DNA of 64,000 bases from JARRJS01 sp037388885 (GTDB lineage Bacteria; Gemmatimonadota; Gemmatimonadetes; Longimicrobiales; RSA9). The position numbers and the translations under genes are program-made. Location of the stretch: the NCBI GenBank assembly GCA_037388885.1, contig JARRJS010000003.1:1-64000 (forward strand), written 5' to 3'. Positions 25,948-34,051 of this stretch are shown one piece after another. Below the pieces are notes generated by a model. The model ran no database searches. It was not told the origin of the DNA and worked only from the letters and a program-made list of their open reading frames with translations. Every line of letters begins with the position of its first letter. Within the stretch, counting starts at the first letter, position 1.

Positions 25948-27816
25948 ATGCGGCGCGCCGCCGTCTCCGCCGTGCTGACGCTCGCGCTGCTGCCGGCGTT
26001 CGGGTCGGCGCAGCAGGGCGGGGACGTATCCGCGCGCTACGTCCGCCGGGAGGTCATGATCCCCATGCGTGACGGCGTGCGCCTGCATACGATCATCTAC
26101 TCACCGCCGTCGCCGGGACCGCACCCGTTCATCCTCGAGCGCACGCCGTACGGCATCGCCCGTTCGGCACGCGCGCTGGACAATTCGCTACGGCCCATGG
26201 CCGAGGACAGCGGCGGCTACATCTTCGTGTTCCAGGACATCCGCGGCCGCTACGGTTCCGAAGGCCGGTTTGTGATGCAGCGTCCGCCACGCGATCCGGC
26301 GGACAGCACGGCGATCGACGAAGGCACCGATACCTACGACACCATCGACTGGCTGCTGGAGAACGTGCCACACAACAACGGCAAGGTGGGCATGCTGGGC
26401 GTGTCGTACCCCGGCTGGCTGACGGTCATGGCCATGCTGGACCCGCACCCGGCGCTCAAGGCGGTGTCACCCCAGGCCTCGCCCGCCGACATGTTCATCG
26501 GCGATGACTTCCACCACAACGGCGCCTTCCGCCTCAGCTACGGTTTTGAGTACGCCGCCATGATGGAGACCTCCAAGGTCAACGCCAACTTCTCCTTCGA
26601 CCGCTACGACACCTACCAGTGGTACCTGGCGCTGGGCCCGCTGTCGAACGTGAACGCCCGCTACCTGCACGGGAAGATCCCGACCTGGAACGACTACGTG
26701 GCACACCCGAACTACGACGCGTTCTGGCAGCGGCGCGCAGTGACACCATACCTGACGCGCGTCACGGTGCCCACGTTGAACGTGGCCGGCTGGTGGGACC
26801 AGGAGGACTTCTACGGACCGATCACCATCTACCGCGAGCTGGAGAAGCACGACTCGCAGAACCGCAACTTCCTGGTCGTAGGCCCGTGGAACCACGGCGG
26901 CTGGAGCCGCGGCCCGGGCCGGCGCCTGGGGCGCATCGACTTCGGAAGCGCCACGGGTCAGTACTTCCGGACGCGCATCGAGGCGCCGTTCTTCGCGCAT
27001 TACCTGAAGGGCCGGGACCTGCCGCGGGAGCCGGAGGCGGTGACGTTCGAGGCAGGTGACAATCAATGGCACACGTGGTCGGCGTGGCCGCCGAAGACGG
27101 ACGTGCGGGACGCGGACCTCTACCTGCACGGTGATGGCAACCTCAGCTTCGACGCCCCGAGCGACGCGGGCGTCGTGAGCTACCTCTCCGACCCGGCACA
27201 CCCGGTGCCGTACCGCCACCGGCCCATCGAGCCGACGTACTTCCCGGGCGGTTCGGGCTGGTACACCTGGCTGCTTGAGGACCAACGGTTCGTGGACAAC
27301 CGCCCGGACGTGGCCACGTGGGTGTCGGCCCCACTCGACCACGATGTCACCATCACGGGCGACATCACGGCGCGTCTCTTCGCTGCCACCACGGGGAGCG
27401 CGGCCGACTGGGTCGTCAAGCTCATCGACGTCTACCCGGAGAAGTACGAGCCGAACCCGAAGCTGGGCGGGTGGGAGCTGATGGTGGCGAACGACGTCTT
27501 CCGCGGCCGCTTCCGGAACGGTTACACCCACCCCGAGCCCATCACGCCCGGCAAGGTGACGGCCTACACCATCGACCTGCACACCCAGGACTACCGGTTT
27601 CTGAAGGGGCACCGGATCATGGTCCAGGTGCAGAGCACGTGGTTTCCCATCATTGACCGGAACCCGCAGACGTACGTGCCGAACATCTTCAAGGCCCGCG
27701 CAAGCGATTACCGCAAGGCCACGCAGAGCATCTACGCATCGCCACGTTACCCTTCTCGCATCAGCGTGCACGTCGTGACCGATGCGCAGGGGGCATCGGG
27801 ATCGCGCAGTCATTGA
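25948..27816 (+). CDS. CocE/NonD-family (S15-like) alpha/beta hydrolase, exported
   Basis: 622 residues from the ATG at 25948, one base after the previous stop; the frame is open upstream only as overlap. A signal peptide ends near GSAQQ. The alpha/beta-hydrolase domain (about 40-340) carries the nucleophile Ser153 in GVSYPGW, the ERTPYG and QDIRGRYGSEG loops, and GPWNHGG with the likely catalytic His. A C-terminal jelly-roll domain (about 400-610) is typical of X-Pro dipeptidyl-peptidase/cocaine-esterase proteins. It cleaves esters or N-terminal dipeptides and acylamino acids; the true substrate is unknown. Confidence 0.88.
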   Translation: MRRAAVSAVLTLALLPAFGSAQQGGDVSARYVRREVMIPMRDGVRLHTIIYSPPSPGPHPFILERTPYGIARSARALDNSLRPMAEDSGGYIFVFQDIRGRYGSEGRFVMQRPPRDPADSTAIDEGTDTYDTIDWLLENVPHNNGKVGMLGVSYPGWLTVMAMLDPHPALKAVSPQASPADMFIGDDFHHNGAFRLSYGFEYAAMMETSKVNANFSFDRYDTYQWYLALGPLSNVNARYLHGKIPTWNDYVAHPNYDAFWQRRAVTPYLTRVTVPTLNVAGWWDQEDFYGPITIYRELEKHDSQNRNFLVVGPWNHGGWSRGPGRRLGRIDFGSATGQYFRTRIEAPFFAHYLKGRDLPREPEAVTFEAGDNQWHTWSAWPPKTDVRDADLYLHGDGNLSFDAPSDAGVVSYLSDPAHPVPYRHRPIEPTYFPGGSGWYTWLLEDQRFVDNRPDVATWVSAPLDHDVTITGDITARLFAATTGSAADWVVKLIDVYPEKYEPNPKLGGWELMVANDVFRGRFRNGYTHPEPITPGKVTAYTIDLHTQDYRFLKGHRIMVQVQSTWFPIIDRNPQTYVPNIFKARASDYRKATQSIYASPRYPSRISVHVVTDAQGASGSRSH

Positions 27817-27853
27817 AAGACGTGCAACGGAGCTCGACCGGGGGACAGAGATC

Positions 27854-30286
27854 ATGCAGCGATACGGAAGCCGGATGAACCGGCGCATTGTTCCGATCAT
27901 GTTGGCTGCCGTGGCGCTTTCCGGCTGCGGCAGGCGCGGCGGCGACACGGGCCGAGCACAGGGCTACGACGACGTCGTCCATGCGCTTCAGTCGTTCGTT
28001 CGCCATGAGCGCGCGGAAAAGGGCATTCCGGGCCTTTCTCTGGCGCTGGTGGACAGTCAGAGGGTCGTGTGGGCGGCCGGCTTCGGCTGGGCGGATTCCA
28101 CGGCCGGCGTGCGCGCCACGCCCGAGACCGTGTACCGCGTGGGCTCCGTGTCCAAGCTGTTCACCGACATCGCGATCATGCGGCTGGTCGAGCGCGGCGA
28201 GCTGGACCTGGACGCGCCCATCCAGAAATACCTGCCGTCGTTCGAGCCACGGAATCCGTTCGGCGGCACGATCACAATCCGGGAGCTGAGCGCGCACCGC
28301 GCGGGGCTCACGCGGGAGCCGCCGGTGGGCAGCTACTTCGATGACAGCAGTCCCACGCTTGCGCAGACGGTCGCATCGCTGAACCAGACCACGCTGCTGT
28401 ATGCGCCGGGCAGCCACACGAAGTATTCCAACGCGGGCATCGCCGTGCTCGGTTACGTGCTCCAGAAGACGCAGGGCGCGTCCTTCTACCCGTATCTGAA
28501 GAGCACGCTGCTCGACTCCATGGGATTGCACGACAGCGCCTTCCAACCGCTGCCTGCGCTCGAGCAGCGGCTGGCCAAAGGCTACATGTGGAGCTACGAC
28601 GGGAAATTCTTCGATGCGCCCACCTTCCAGCTGGGCATGGGGCCGTGCGGCAGCATGTACAGCACCGTGCTCGACCTGGCGCGCTTCGAGCGCATCCTGT
28701 TCGCGGGCGGCGTGGCGCCGGACGGCCCGCGGATCCTGCAGCGTAAGACGCTGGATGAGATGTGGACGCCGCAGTTCGCGCCGAAGGATGCGAGGACAGG
28801 TTACGGCATCGGGTTCCACATCGGGCAACTCGCCGGGCACCGGGTCGTGGGGCACGACGGCGCCATCTACGGTTTCGCGACAACGCTGACCGCGCTGCCC
28901 GACGACGGGCTCGGCGTCGTCGTCATCGCTTCGTTGGACGGCGTGAACGCCACCACCGACCGGATCGCAAACGCCGCATTGCGCCTGATGCTGGCCCGGC
29001 GCGAGCACCGGCCGCTGCCGGCGCTGGACACGACCACGGCGCTCGGCGCCGCGGACGCGCTCCGCCTCCAGGGTCGCTATCTGAAGGATGGCCGCGGCGT
29101 CGACCTCAAGGAATATGAAGGACACCTGTATATGATGCCGACGGCCGGCGGGTTGCGCAGCGAAGTGCGACGACTCCCGGACGACAGCCTCGTGGTGGAT
29201 GGGCGATTGGCGTACGGCCCGCGCATCACGCCCCTGGACGACGGGCGGCTGGTGCTCGGTGTCGACACGCTGTCGCGGGTGCCGACGGAGCATCCGGCAG
29301 CGCTGGTGACCCGGCCGAAACCGAAGGCCGACATTTCCCCGGCGTTCCACGGACTGATAGGCGAGTACGGCTGGCCGTATGAGACGCTCTACATCTTCGA
29401 GAAGGACGGCCGGCTCCATGCGCTCATCGAATGGTTCTTCGAATATCCGCTGAAACGGGTGTCCCGGGACGTCTACGCCTTCCCCGATTGGGGGCTTTAC
29501 GACGGCCAGAAGATCGTATTCGAACGCGACGCGGACGGGCAGGCACAGGCTGCCATCGCCGCCAATGTCACGTTCAAACGTATCCCGCTTCCGGGTGACG
29601 AGAACGGAGTTTCGTTCCGTATCACGCCGGTGAAGCCGGTGTCGGAGTTGCGTACGGAGGCGTTGAAGGCTTCACCGCCCGCCGAGAAAGGTGATTTCAG
29701 AAAGCCCGACCTGGTGGAGCTGCGCAGTCTCGACCCGACCATCAAGTACGACATCCGCTACGCGACGACGAACAACTTCATGGGACACCCGTTCTACACC
29801 TCCGCCCACGCCTTCATGCAGCGTCCGGCGGCCGAAGCGGTGGCACGCGTCTCCCGGCTGCTGCGCCCGCTGGGCTATGGACTCTTGATCCACGACGCGT
29901 ACCGGCCGTGGTACGTGACCAAGATGTTCTGGGACGGGACACCCGTGGACAAACACCAGTTCGTCGCAGACCCGAGCGAGGGTTCCCACCACAACCGCGG
30001 CTGCGCGGTCGATCTCACGCTCTACGACCTGAAGACAGGCCGGTCCGTGCGGACCACCGGCGGTTACGACGAGATGTCCGAGCGGTCCTACCCGCTATAT
30101 CCTGGTGGCACCAATCATCAGCGCTGGCTGCGCGACTTGCTACGACACGCCATGGAGTCCCAGGGCTTCACCGTATACGAGTTCGAGTGGTGGCACTTCG
30201 ATTACAAGGACTGGCAGCGTTACCCGATCCTGAACATCACGTTCGAGCAGCTCGCCAGTCAGCACAGCGCCGAGGGTAGTCGTTGA
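27854..30286 (+). CDS. Fusion of S12 serine hydrolase and VanX-type D-Ala-D-Ala dipeptidase, lipoprotein
   Basis: 810 residues from the ATG at 27854. Lipobox LSGC near residue 25. Residues about 35-400 are an S12 domain: SVSK nucleophile motif at 98-101, YSN, and HDG. A DUF3471-like and connecting beta region spans about 400-620. Residues about 640-800 are an M15D dipeptidase: IHDAYRPW with the catalytic arginine, SHHNRGCAVD with zinc ligands His713 and Asp720, and EWWH with Glu778 and His781. VanX/DdpX enzymes hydrolyse D-Ala-D-Ala. Joining it to an S12 domain gives one surface or periplasmic protein that could both trim peptides and split D,D-dipeptides. It lies 37 bases after the CocE-like gene. 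Confidence 0.88.
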   Translation: MQRYGSRMNRRIVPIMLAAVALSGCGRRGGDTGRAQGYDDVVHALQSFVRHERAEKGIPGLSLALVDSQRVVWAAGFGWADSTAGVRATPETVYRVGSVSKLFTDIAIMRLVERGELDLDAPIQKYLPSFEPRNPFGGTITIRELSAHRAGLTREPPVGSYFDDSSPTLAQTVASLNQTTLLYAPGSHTKYSNAGIAVLGYVLQKTQGASFYPYLKSTLLDSMGLHDSAFQPLPALEQRLAKGYMWSYDGKFFDAPTFQLGMGPCGSMYSTVLDLARFERILFAGGVAPDGPRILQRKTLDEMWTPQFAPKDARTGYGIGFHIGQLAGHRVVGHDGAIYGFATTLTALPDDGLGVVVIASLDGVNATTDRIANAALRLMLARREHRPLPALDTTTALGAADALRLQGRYLKDGRGVDLKEYEGHLYMMPTAGGLRSEVRRLPDDSLVVDGRLAYGPRITPLDDGRLVLGVDTLSRVPTEHPAALVTRPKPKADISPAFHGLIGEYGWPYETLYIFEKDGRLHALIEWFFEYPLKRVSRDVYAFPDWGLYDGQKIVFERDADGQAQAAIAANVTFKRIPLPGDENGVSFRITPVKPVSELRTEALKASPPAEKGDFRKPDLVELRSLDPTIKYDIRYATTNNFMGHPFYTSAHAFMQRPAAEAVARVSRLLRPLGYGLLIHDAYRPWYVTKMFWDGTPVDKHQFVADPSEGSHHNRGCAVDLTLYDLKTGRSVRTTGGYDEMSERSYPLYPGGTNHQRWLRDLLRHAMESQGFTVYEFEWWHFDYKDWQRYPILNITFEQLASQHSAEGSR

Positions 30287-30460
30287 GCTGGCGCACCGCG
30301 AGAAGGCACGGCGGGGATGCCTACGAAGTCGAAAATACGGAGGGAGGTTCGCCGGGGAGACCATGAACGCGTGCCGATCATGCAATCCGGCGCCGACACA
30401 CGACGCGCGCGTGCCGACGCCGGGGCGCCGTGCCGTCCACGAAAGGGGGCGTACGCGGGT

Positions 30461-32107
30461 TCAGTGCCCGGTCGTGGCTGTGTCCGACGGCGCGATGGGG
30501 TACGCGTATGCCGCGGCGGCGATCTCCCCCAGCGTCTGGCCAGCGATCTTCGTCACACCGTCCTCCAGGTCGGACGGGATTGGCACGCGGTTCAAGTAGA
30601 ACGCGAACGCGAGATGCCGGCCGTTCACCGTCGTGATGTAGCCCGCGAGTCCCTTGGCCGTAAGGATGAGATGCTGGTTCAGCTTGTCGTACGCGCCGAA
30701 CGTCCCCGTCTTCGCATGTACGTGGCCGACGGCCGGGGAATGCGTCTGGATATTCCAGAGTGTGCCGTCCACGCCCAGGACGGGCAGCGCATTGTACAGA
30801 TCGTTGAAATCATCACGCTCCCGCATGGCTGCCAGATAGCGAACCATGAAGTCGGGCGCGAAGAATGCGGACTGTGCGCCGCCCGCACCGTCCCCTTGCG
30901 ACGCGCCGCTCAGGTCTAGCCCCAACTTGCCGAGGAAATCACGTTCGAGCTCGAAGCCTTTCTTCTCCGCATTCTGGTTCTCACCGCCCAGCACAGAGCC
31001 CAGGATGTAGGGCGTCATGCTGGCGTGCAGGTTCTGACTCACCTTCAGCGTGACCTTCAGTTCCTGCGAGAACGGCGGCGACGTATGCTCGGCAACGACA
31101 TGGTCCGGTGTGTAAGAAGACGAAAGTGCCTGGAAATCCACGACCTCGTTATACGGCGGCGGCTCTGCGCTCACACCGTCTTCAGCCAGCGCTTCGGAAA
31201 GCACCACTTCCGCGAAACGGCTCGGCTGCGGCACCGCGTACGAGAACAACCACGGCTGCGAGCCCGTCGGCATGCTGCCCGTGACCGTGACCATGTGGCT
31301 GCCATCCACCATGGTGCTGTCATGCGCCCAATGGATCTCCACTTTGGTGGAATCCGCCGGGCCTGTCTCCGTCTTGTTCACGAACTGGACGTAGCTGGTC
31401 TGGGGCGAAGGCTGGATCGTCAGGGGCGCACTCAGCGAATCACCCGGCCCGATCGTCACGTCCACCAGGTTGTCGTTCACCGCAACCGGCGAGATCACCA
31501 CGCCGCTGCCGAGCTCCCGACTGCCCTCCGGGAACAACGACACGTCGACCAGCACGTGCCCCGTCACCCGCTTGATCCCGTGCTTCGCGATCTGGTCCGC
31601 CAACTGACGGATCACCTGCAACGGATCACCCGGAACGGCTTTTGTATACTTGCTTCCATCGTACGCGTGATCCTCGTTCTCGAACGCCAGCGTTCCGTCC
31701 GGTTGAATCCGGTTCGACAAGTCCGGATCACCGCTCGCTACCAGCACGATATCGCCGTCCAACGTACCGTCCGCCGCGATGGGGCCGGTGCGGTACACCC
31801 GCGTCTTGAACCGGTGGTCCGCACCCAGCAATGCCAACGCCGTACCCTCCGTCACCAACTTGGTCGTCGACGCCGGGGTGAACAGCTTGTCCCCGTTGTG
31901 CACATAGAGCGGCTGGTGGTCGTCCAGCGAGTACACCTCCAGACCCCAGATCGAGTGCTCAAAGGCCGGACGCGCCATGATGGCCTTCACCACGTCCTGG
32001 AAGGTCGTGTCCTGTTGCGCTCGCACGCCCGCAGGAACAAGAACGCAGAACGCGAGGATCGCCGGTGCGACGCTGCGGTAGCCCAACCCTCGTCGGAAAG
32101 TTGTCAT
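30461..32107 (-). CDS. dacB: D-alanyl-D-alanine carboxypeptidase/endopeptidase (PBP4, S13 family)
   Basis: 548 residues from the ATG at 32107; the upstream frame extension lacks features. A signal peptide ends near VRAQQ. The three active-site motifs are STTK (80-83), SQN (357-359) and KTG (466-468), with the large inserted domain between the first two as in S13 enzymes. It removes the terminal D-Ala from peptidoglycan stem peptides or cuts cross-links in the periplasm. It converges with the VanX fusion gene and is divergent from the GntR gene, so it could supply D-Ala-containing fragments to the neighbouring enzymes. Confidence 0.9.
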   Translation of the reverse strand: MTTFRRGLGYRSVAPAILAFCVLVPAGVRAQQDTTFQDVVKAIMARPAFEHSIWGLEVYSLDDHQPLYVHNGDKLFTPASTTKLVTEGTALALLGADHRFKTRVYRTGPIAADGTLDGDIVLVASGDPDLSNRIQPDGTLAFENEDHAYDGSKYTKAVPGDPLQVIRQLADQIAKHGIKRVTGHVLVDVSLFPEGSRELGSGVVISPVAVNDNLVDVTIGPGDSLSAPLTIQPSPQTSYVQFVNKTETGPADSTKVEIHWAHDSTMVDGSHMVTVTGSMPTGSQPWLFSYAVPQPSRFAEVVLSEALAEDGVSAEPPPYNEVVDFQALSSSYTPDHVVAEHTSPPFSQELKVTLKVSQNLHASMTPYILGSVLGGENQNAEKKGFELERDFLGKLGLDLSGASQGDGAGGAQSAFFAPDFMVRYLAAMRERDDFNDLYNALPVLGVDGTLWNIQTHSPAVGHVHAKTGTFGAYDKLNQHLILTAKGLAGYITTVNGRHLAFAFYLNRVPIPSDLEDGVTKIAGQTLGEIAAAAYAYPIAPSDTATTGH

Positions 32108-32199
32108 TTGCCCGTCCCTTCGTGCGTCTGCAACATGGTTGCCGATCGGTCCATCCGTCCCTCTTGCTGTGACGCCTGAACGTCGGTTAAATTTATGGT

Positions 32200-32220
32200 A
32201 TCCAATATGTGATCCAATAT
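32200..32220. repeat. Direct repeat ATCCAATAT in the dacB-gntR promoter region
   Basis: ATCCAATAT occurs at 32200-32208 and again at 32212-32220, twelve bases apart, in an AT-rich patch unusual for this sequence. On the minus strand TTGGAT followed 16 bases later by TAAATT could be the dacB promoter, so a protein bound to the repeats would affect it. The half-site also resembles that of the VanR-type GntR operator ATTGGATCCAAT. Confidence 0.4.
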
Positions 32221-32287
32221 TGCGTTCACGCAAGCGACGGGGAGGCCGGAAGGGCGGTAGGCGCAGAAACAACCCGTGAGGTGAGGG

Positions 32288-32998
32288 ATGTCACACAGCC
32301 AGCGCCAGAAGCGACACACGGATCGAGGTACTCGTGCCTATGAACGCCTTCGCCAGTTGATCGTGCATGGTCAACTGGCTCCAGGCGCTTGGATTATCGA
32401 GAGTGACGTGGCCGACCGCCTGGGACTGAGCCGTACGCCTGTACGGGCAGCGCTGCAGCGATTGCATCAAGAGGGTTACGTGACCATCACGCGCCGCGGG
32501 CGGCAGGCGCGGGCTGCGGTGGCGCCCCTGACCCGGGAGGACGCGCGCGAATTGTTCGGGATGGTGGGCGCGATCGAGGCCTTCACGGCAGCGCGCACCG
32601 CGGAATTGCCGGACGGTCCCCGTGCCGCCGCCGCCGAGACCCTGGCCGCGCTGAACGGAGCGCTCGCGGAAGCCGCGGCCGCCAGCCGGCCCGAGCCCGC
32701 GCGCATCTTCGACCTGGATATGACCTTTCACCGGCATTACGTAGAGGTCGGCGGAGGGCCCCGAACCATCGCGCTCCATGACGCCATCAAACCGCAATCT
32801 GAACGCTACATCCGCCTCTATACCAGCGCCCTGATCGACGAGATCGGGACTTCCGTGAAGGAGCATGAAGCCATTGTGGACGCCGTTCGCCGTGGTGATG
32901 TCGATGCGGCACGGGACGGAGTTCGAATCAACTGGGCCAACGCGAGCGGCCGGCTGAGCGGCGTCATCGACACGCACGGCGAAAAGGGCAGCTGGTAG
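32288..32998 (+). CDS. GntR-family (FCD subgroup) transcriptional regulator
   Basis: 236 residues. The N-terminal winged helix is at about 15-80 (RAYERLRQLIVHGQLAPGAWIIESDVADRLGLSRTPVRAALQRL), the classic GntR signature. The all-helical FCD ligand domain is at about 85-220, with likely metal/ligand residues Asp and His in DLDMTFHRHYVEVGG and a further His in VKEHEAIVDAV. FCD regulators sense small carboxylic acids or amino acids and usually repress neighbouring catabolic genes. The shared palindromes near 18071 and 33074 are the best candidates for its binding sites (inference). Confidence 0.9.
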   Translation: MSHSQRQKRHTDRGTRAYERLRQLIVHGQLAPGAWIIESDVADRLGLSRTPVRAALQRLHQEGYVTITRRGRQARAAVAPLTREDARELFGMVGAIEAFTAARTAELPDGPRAAAAETLAALNGALAEAAAASRPEPARIFDLDMTFHRHYVEVGGGPRTIALHDAIKPQSERYIRLYTSALIDEIGTSVKEHEAIVDAVRRGDVDAARDGVRINWANASGRLSGVIDTHGEKGSW

Positions 32999-33047
32999 GG
33001 TTGTCCTCTCTTATTTGCGGTCCTTTGGACCAGTCGGTTCCTCATGC

Positions 33048-33076
33048 TTGTGGGCGCTGATCGCGTTCGGTATTGT
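33048..33076 (+). promoter_or_regulatory. Predicted sigma70-like promoter of the GNAT-permease operon
   Basis: TTGTGG (33048-33053), 17 bases, TATTGT (33071-33076); the start point would be near 33083. The TGTATACA palindrome overlaps the -10 box. The gene's ATG follows at 33142. Confidence 0.4.
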
Positions 33077-33084
33077 ATACACTT
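33073..33084 (+). promoter_or_regulatory. Putative GntR/FCD operator before the GNAT gene
   Basis: TTGTATACACTT with the palindrome TGTATACA at 33074-33081, 75 bases after the GntR stop and 58 before the GNAT start codon. It is identical over 12 bases to the minus-strand site at 18067-18078. Confidence 0.5.
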
Positions 33085-33141
33085 TGACGTACACCGCGGG
33101 ACGCAACTTGTCGATGGATCGTTGGGCCCAGGAGACAGCTG

Positions 33142-34008
33142 ATGAACGGAGGGGCAGCAGCGAGGGAAGGACTGTTGGAGCGCAGGGTGGAAATTCGTGC
33201 GTTGAAGACGCAGGAAGAGTTGAAGGCATGCGTGGCCTTGCAACGGGAGACGTGGGGCGACGACTATCACGACGTCGTGCCGGCGAGCATTCTACAGATC
33301 GCCCAGAAGGTGGGTGGTGTCGTGGCAGGTGCGTTCAACGAAAACGAGTTGGTCGGCTTCGTTTTCGGGCTGACGGGCACACGGCGAGGGCGCCTGGTGC
33401 ATTGGTCGCACATGCTGGCGGTGAAGGACCGACTCCGGGACCAGGGCATCGGGCGGTATTTGAAGGAGTTCCAGCGTGACCGCTTGCGGGAGCAAGGCGT
33501 GGGCGTCATGCACTGGACGTTCGACCCGCTGGTGGCACGGAATGCTTACCTGAACTTGAAGCGGTTGGGCGTGGAGGTGGAGGAGTACGTGTGTGAAATG
33601 TACGGGGATACGGGCAGCGCCCTCCACCGTTTCGGCACGGATCGCTTCGTGGTGGGTTGGGAAACGTCCCGGAGGCCGGGGGGGCGCCTTGCAGAGGAGC
33701 AGAAGTGGCAGGATGCGCCTGTGCTGAACGGGCTGAAGGATGGAAGACGGGTCCCGGACGGCGGGCCCGTGCGGATCCAGATACCGTCGGATATCGAAGC
33801 CGTTTACGCGGATTCCCCGGCGGAGGCTATGCGTTGGCGGCGGACGACGCGGGATGCGTTCGAACAGTGTTTCGAGCAGGCTTACGGCGTCGCCGGCTTT
33901 CAACGGGAGAAGGTGAGCGGTCGTTGCTTTTATCTGCTTGAGCGGGGCGTGGATGGCGCGGGCAAGGTAGTGCAGTACGTGAGTCGCGGTTCGGGTGGCA
34001 AAGCGTGA
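33142..34008 (+). CDS. GNAT-superfamily N-acyltransferase (candidate D-amino-acid N-succinyltransferase)
   Basis: 288 residues, longer than a simple GNAT. The GNAT domain is at about 18-150: IRALKTQEELKACVALQRETWG, then LAVKDRLRDQGIGRYLKEF with the RxxGxG acyl-CoA pyrophosphate loop, then a helix with ARNAYLNLKRLGV. A C-terminal extension of about 120 residues is predicted to be mixed alpha/beta. Proteins of this type (predicted GNAT acetyltransferases of the COG3375 kind) are often found with MenC/NSAR genes. In Geobacillus kaustophilus a GNAT enzyme succinylates D-amino acids before the racemase acts. The same role here is inferred. GGAG precedes the ATG. Confidence 0.75.
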   Translation: MNGGAAAREGLLERRVEIRALKTQEELKACVALQRETWGDDYHDVVPASILQIAQKVGGVVAGAFNENELVGFVFGLTGTRRGRLVHWSHMLAVKDRLRDQGIGRYLKEFQRDRLREQGVGVMHWTFDPLVARNAYLNLKRLGVEVEEYVCEMYGDTGSALHRFGTDRFVVGWETSRRPGGRLAEEQKWQDAPVLNGLKDGRRVPDGGPVRIQIPSDIEAVYADSPAEAMRWRRTTRDAFEQCFEQAYGVAGFQREKVSGRCFYLLERGVDGAGKVVQYVSRGSGGKA

Positions 34009-34051
34009 TCCGGACGCTGCAGGCCGACCGGGGAACGGAGTGCGGCCGGCC

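Noticed and set aside
31641..31650. Another GTATAC-containing site (TTTGTATACT) inside dacB
   Set aside because: It lies within coding sequence encoding a normal Lys-Tyr-Thr-Lys stretch and matches the 12-base element only in its core.
32289..32315. Possible fourth ECF41 promoter (TGTCACA at the gntR start)
   Set aside because: At 16 bases' distance the second box is CGAC, not CGTC, and the site is inside the gene.
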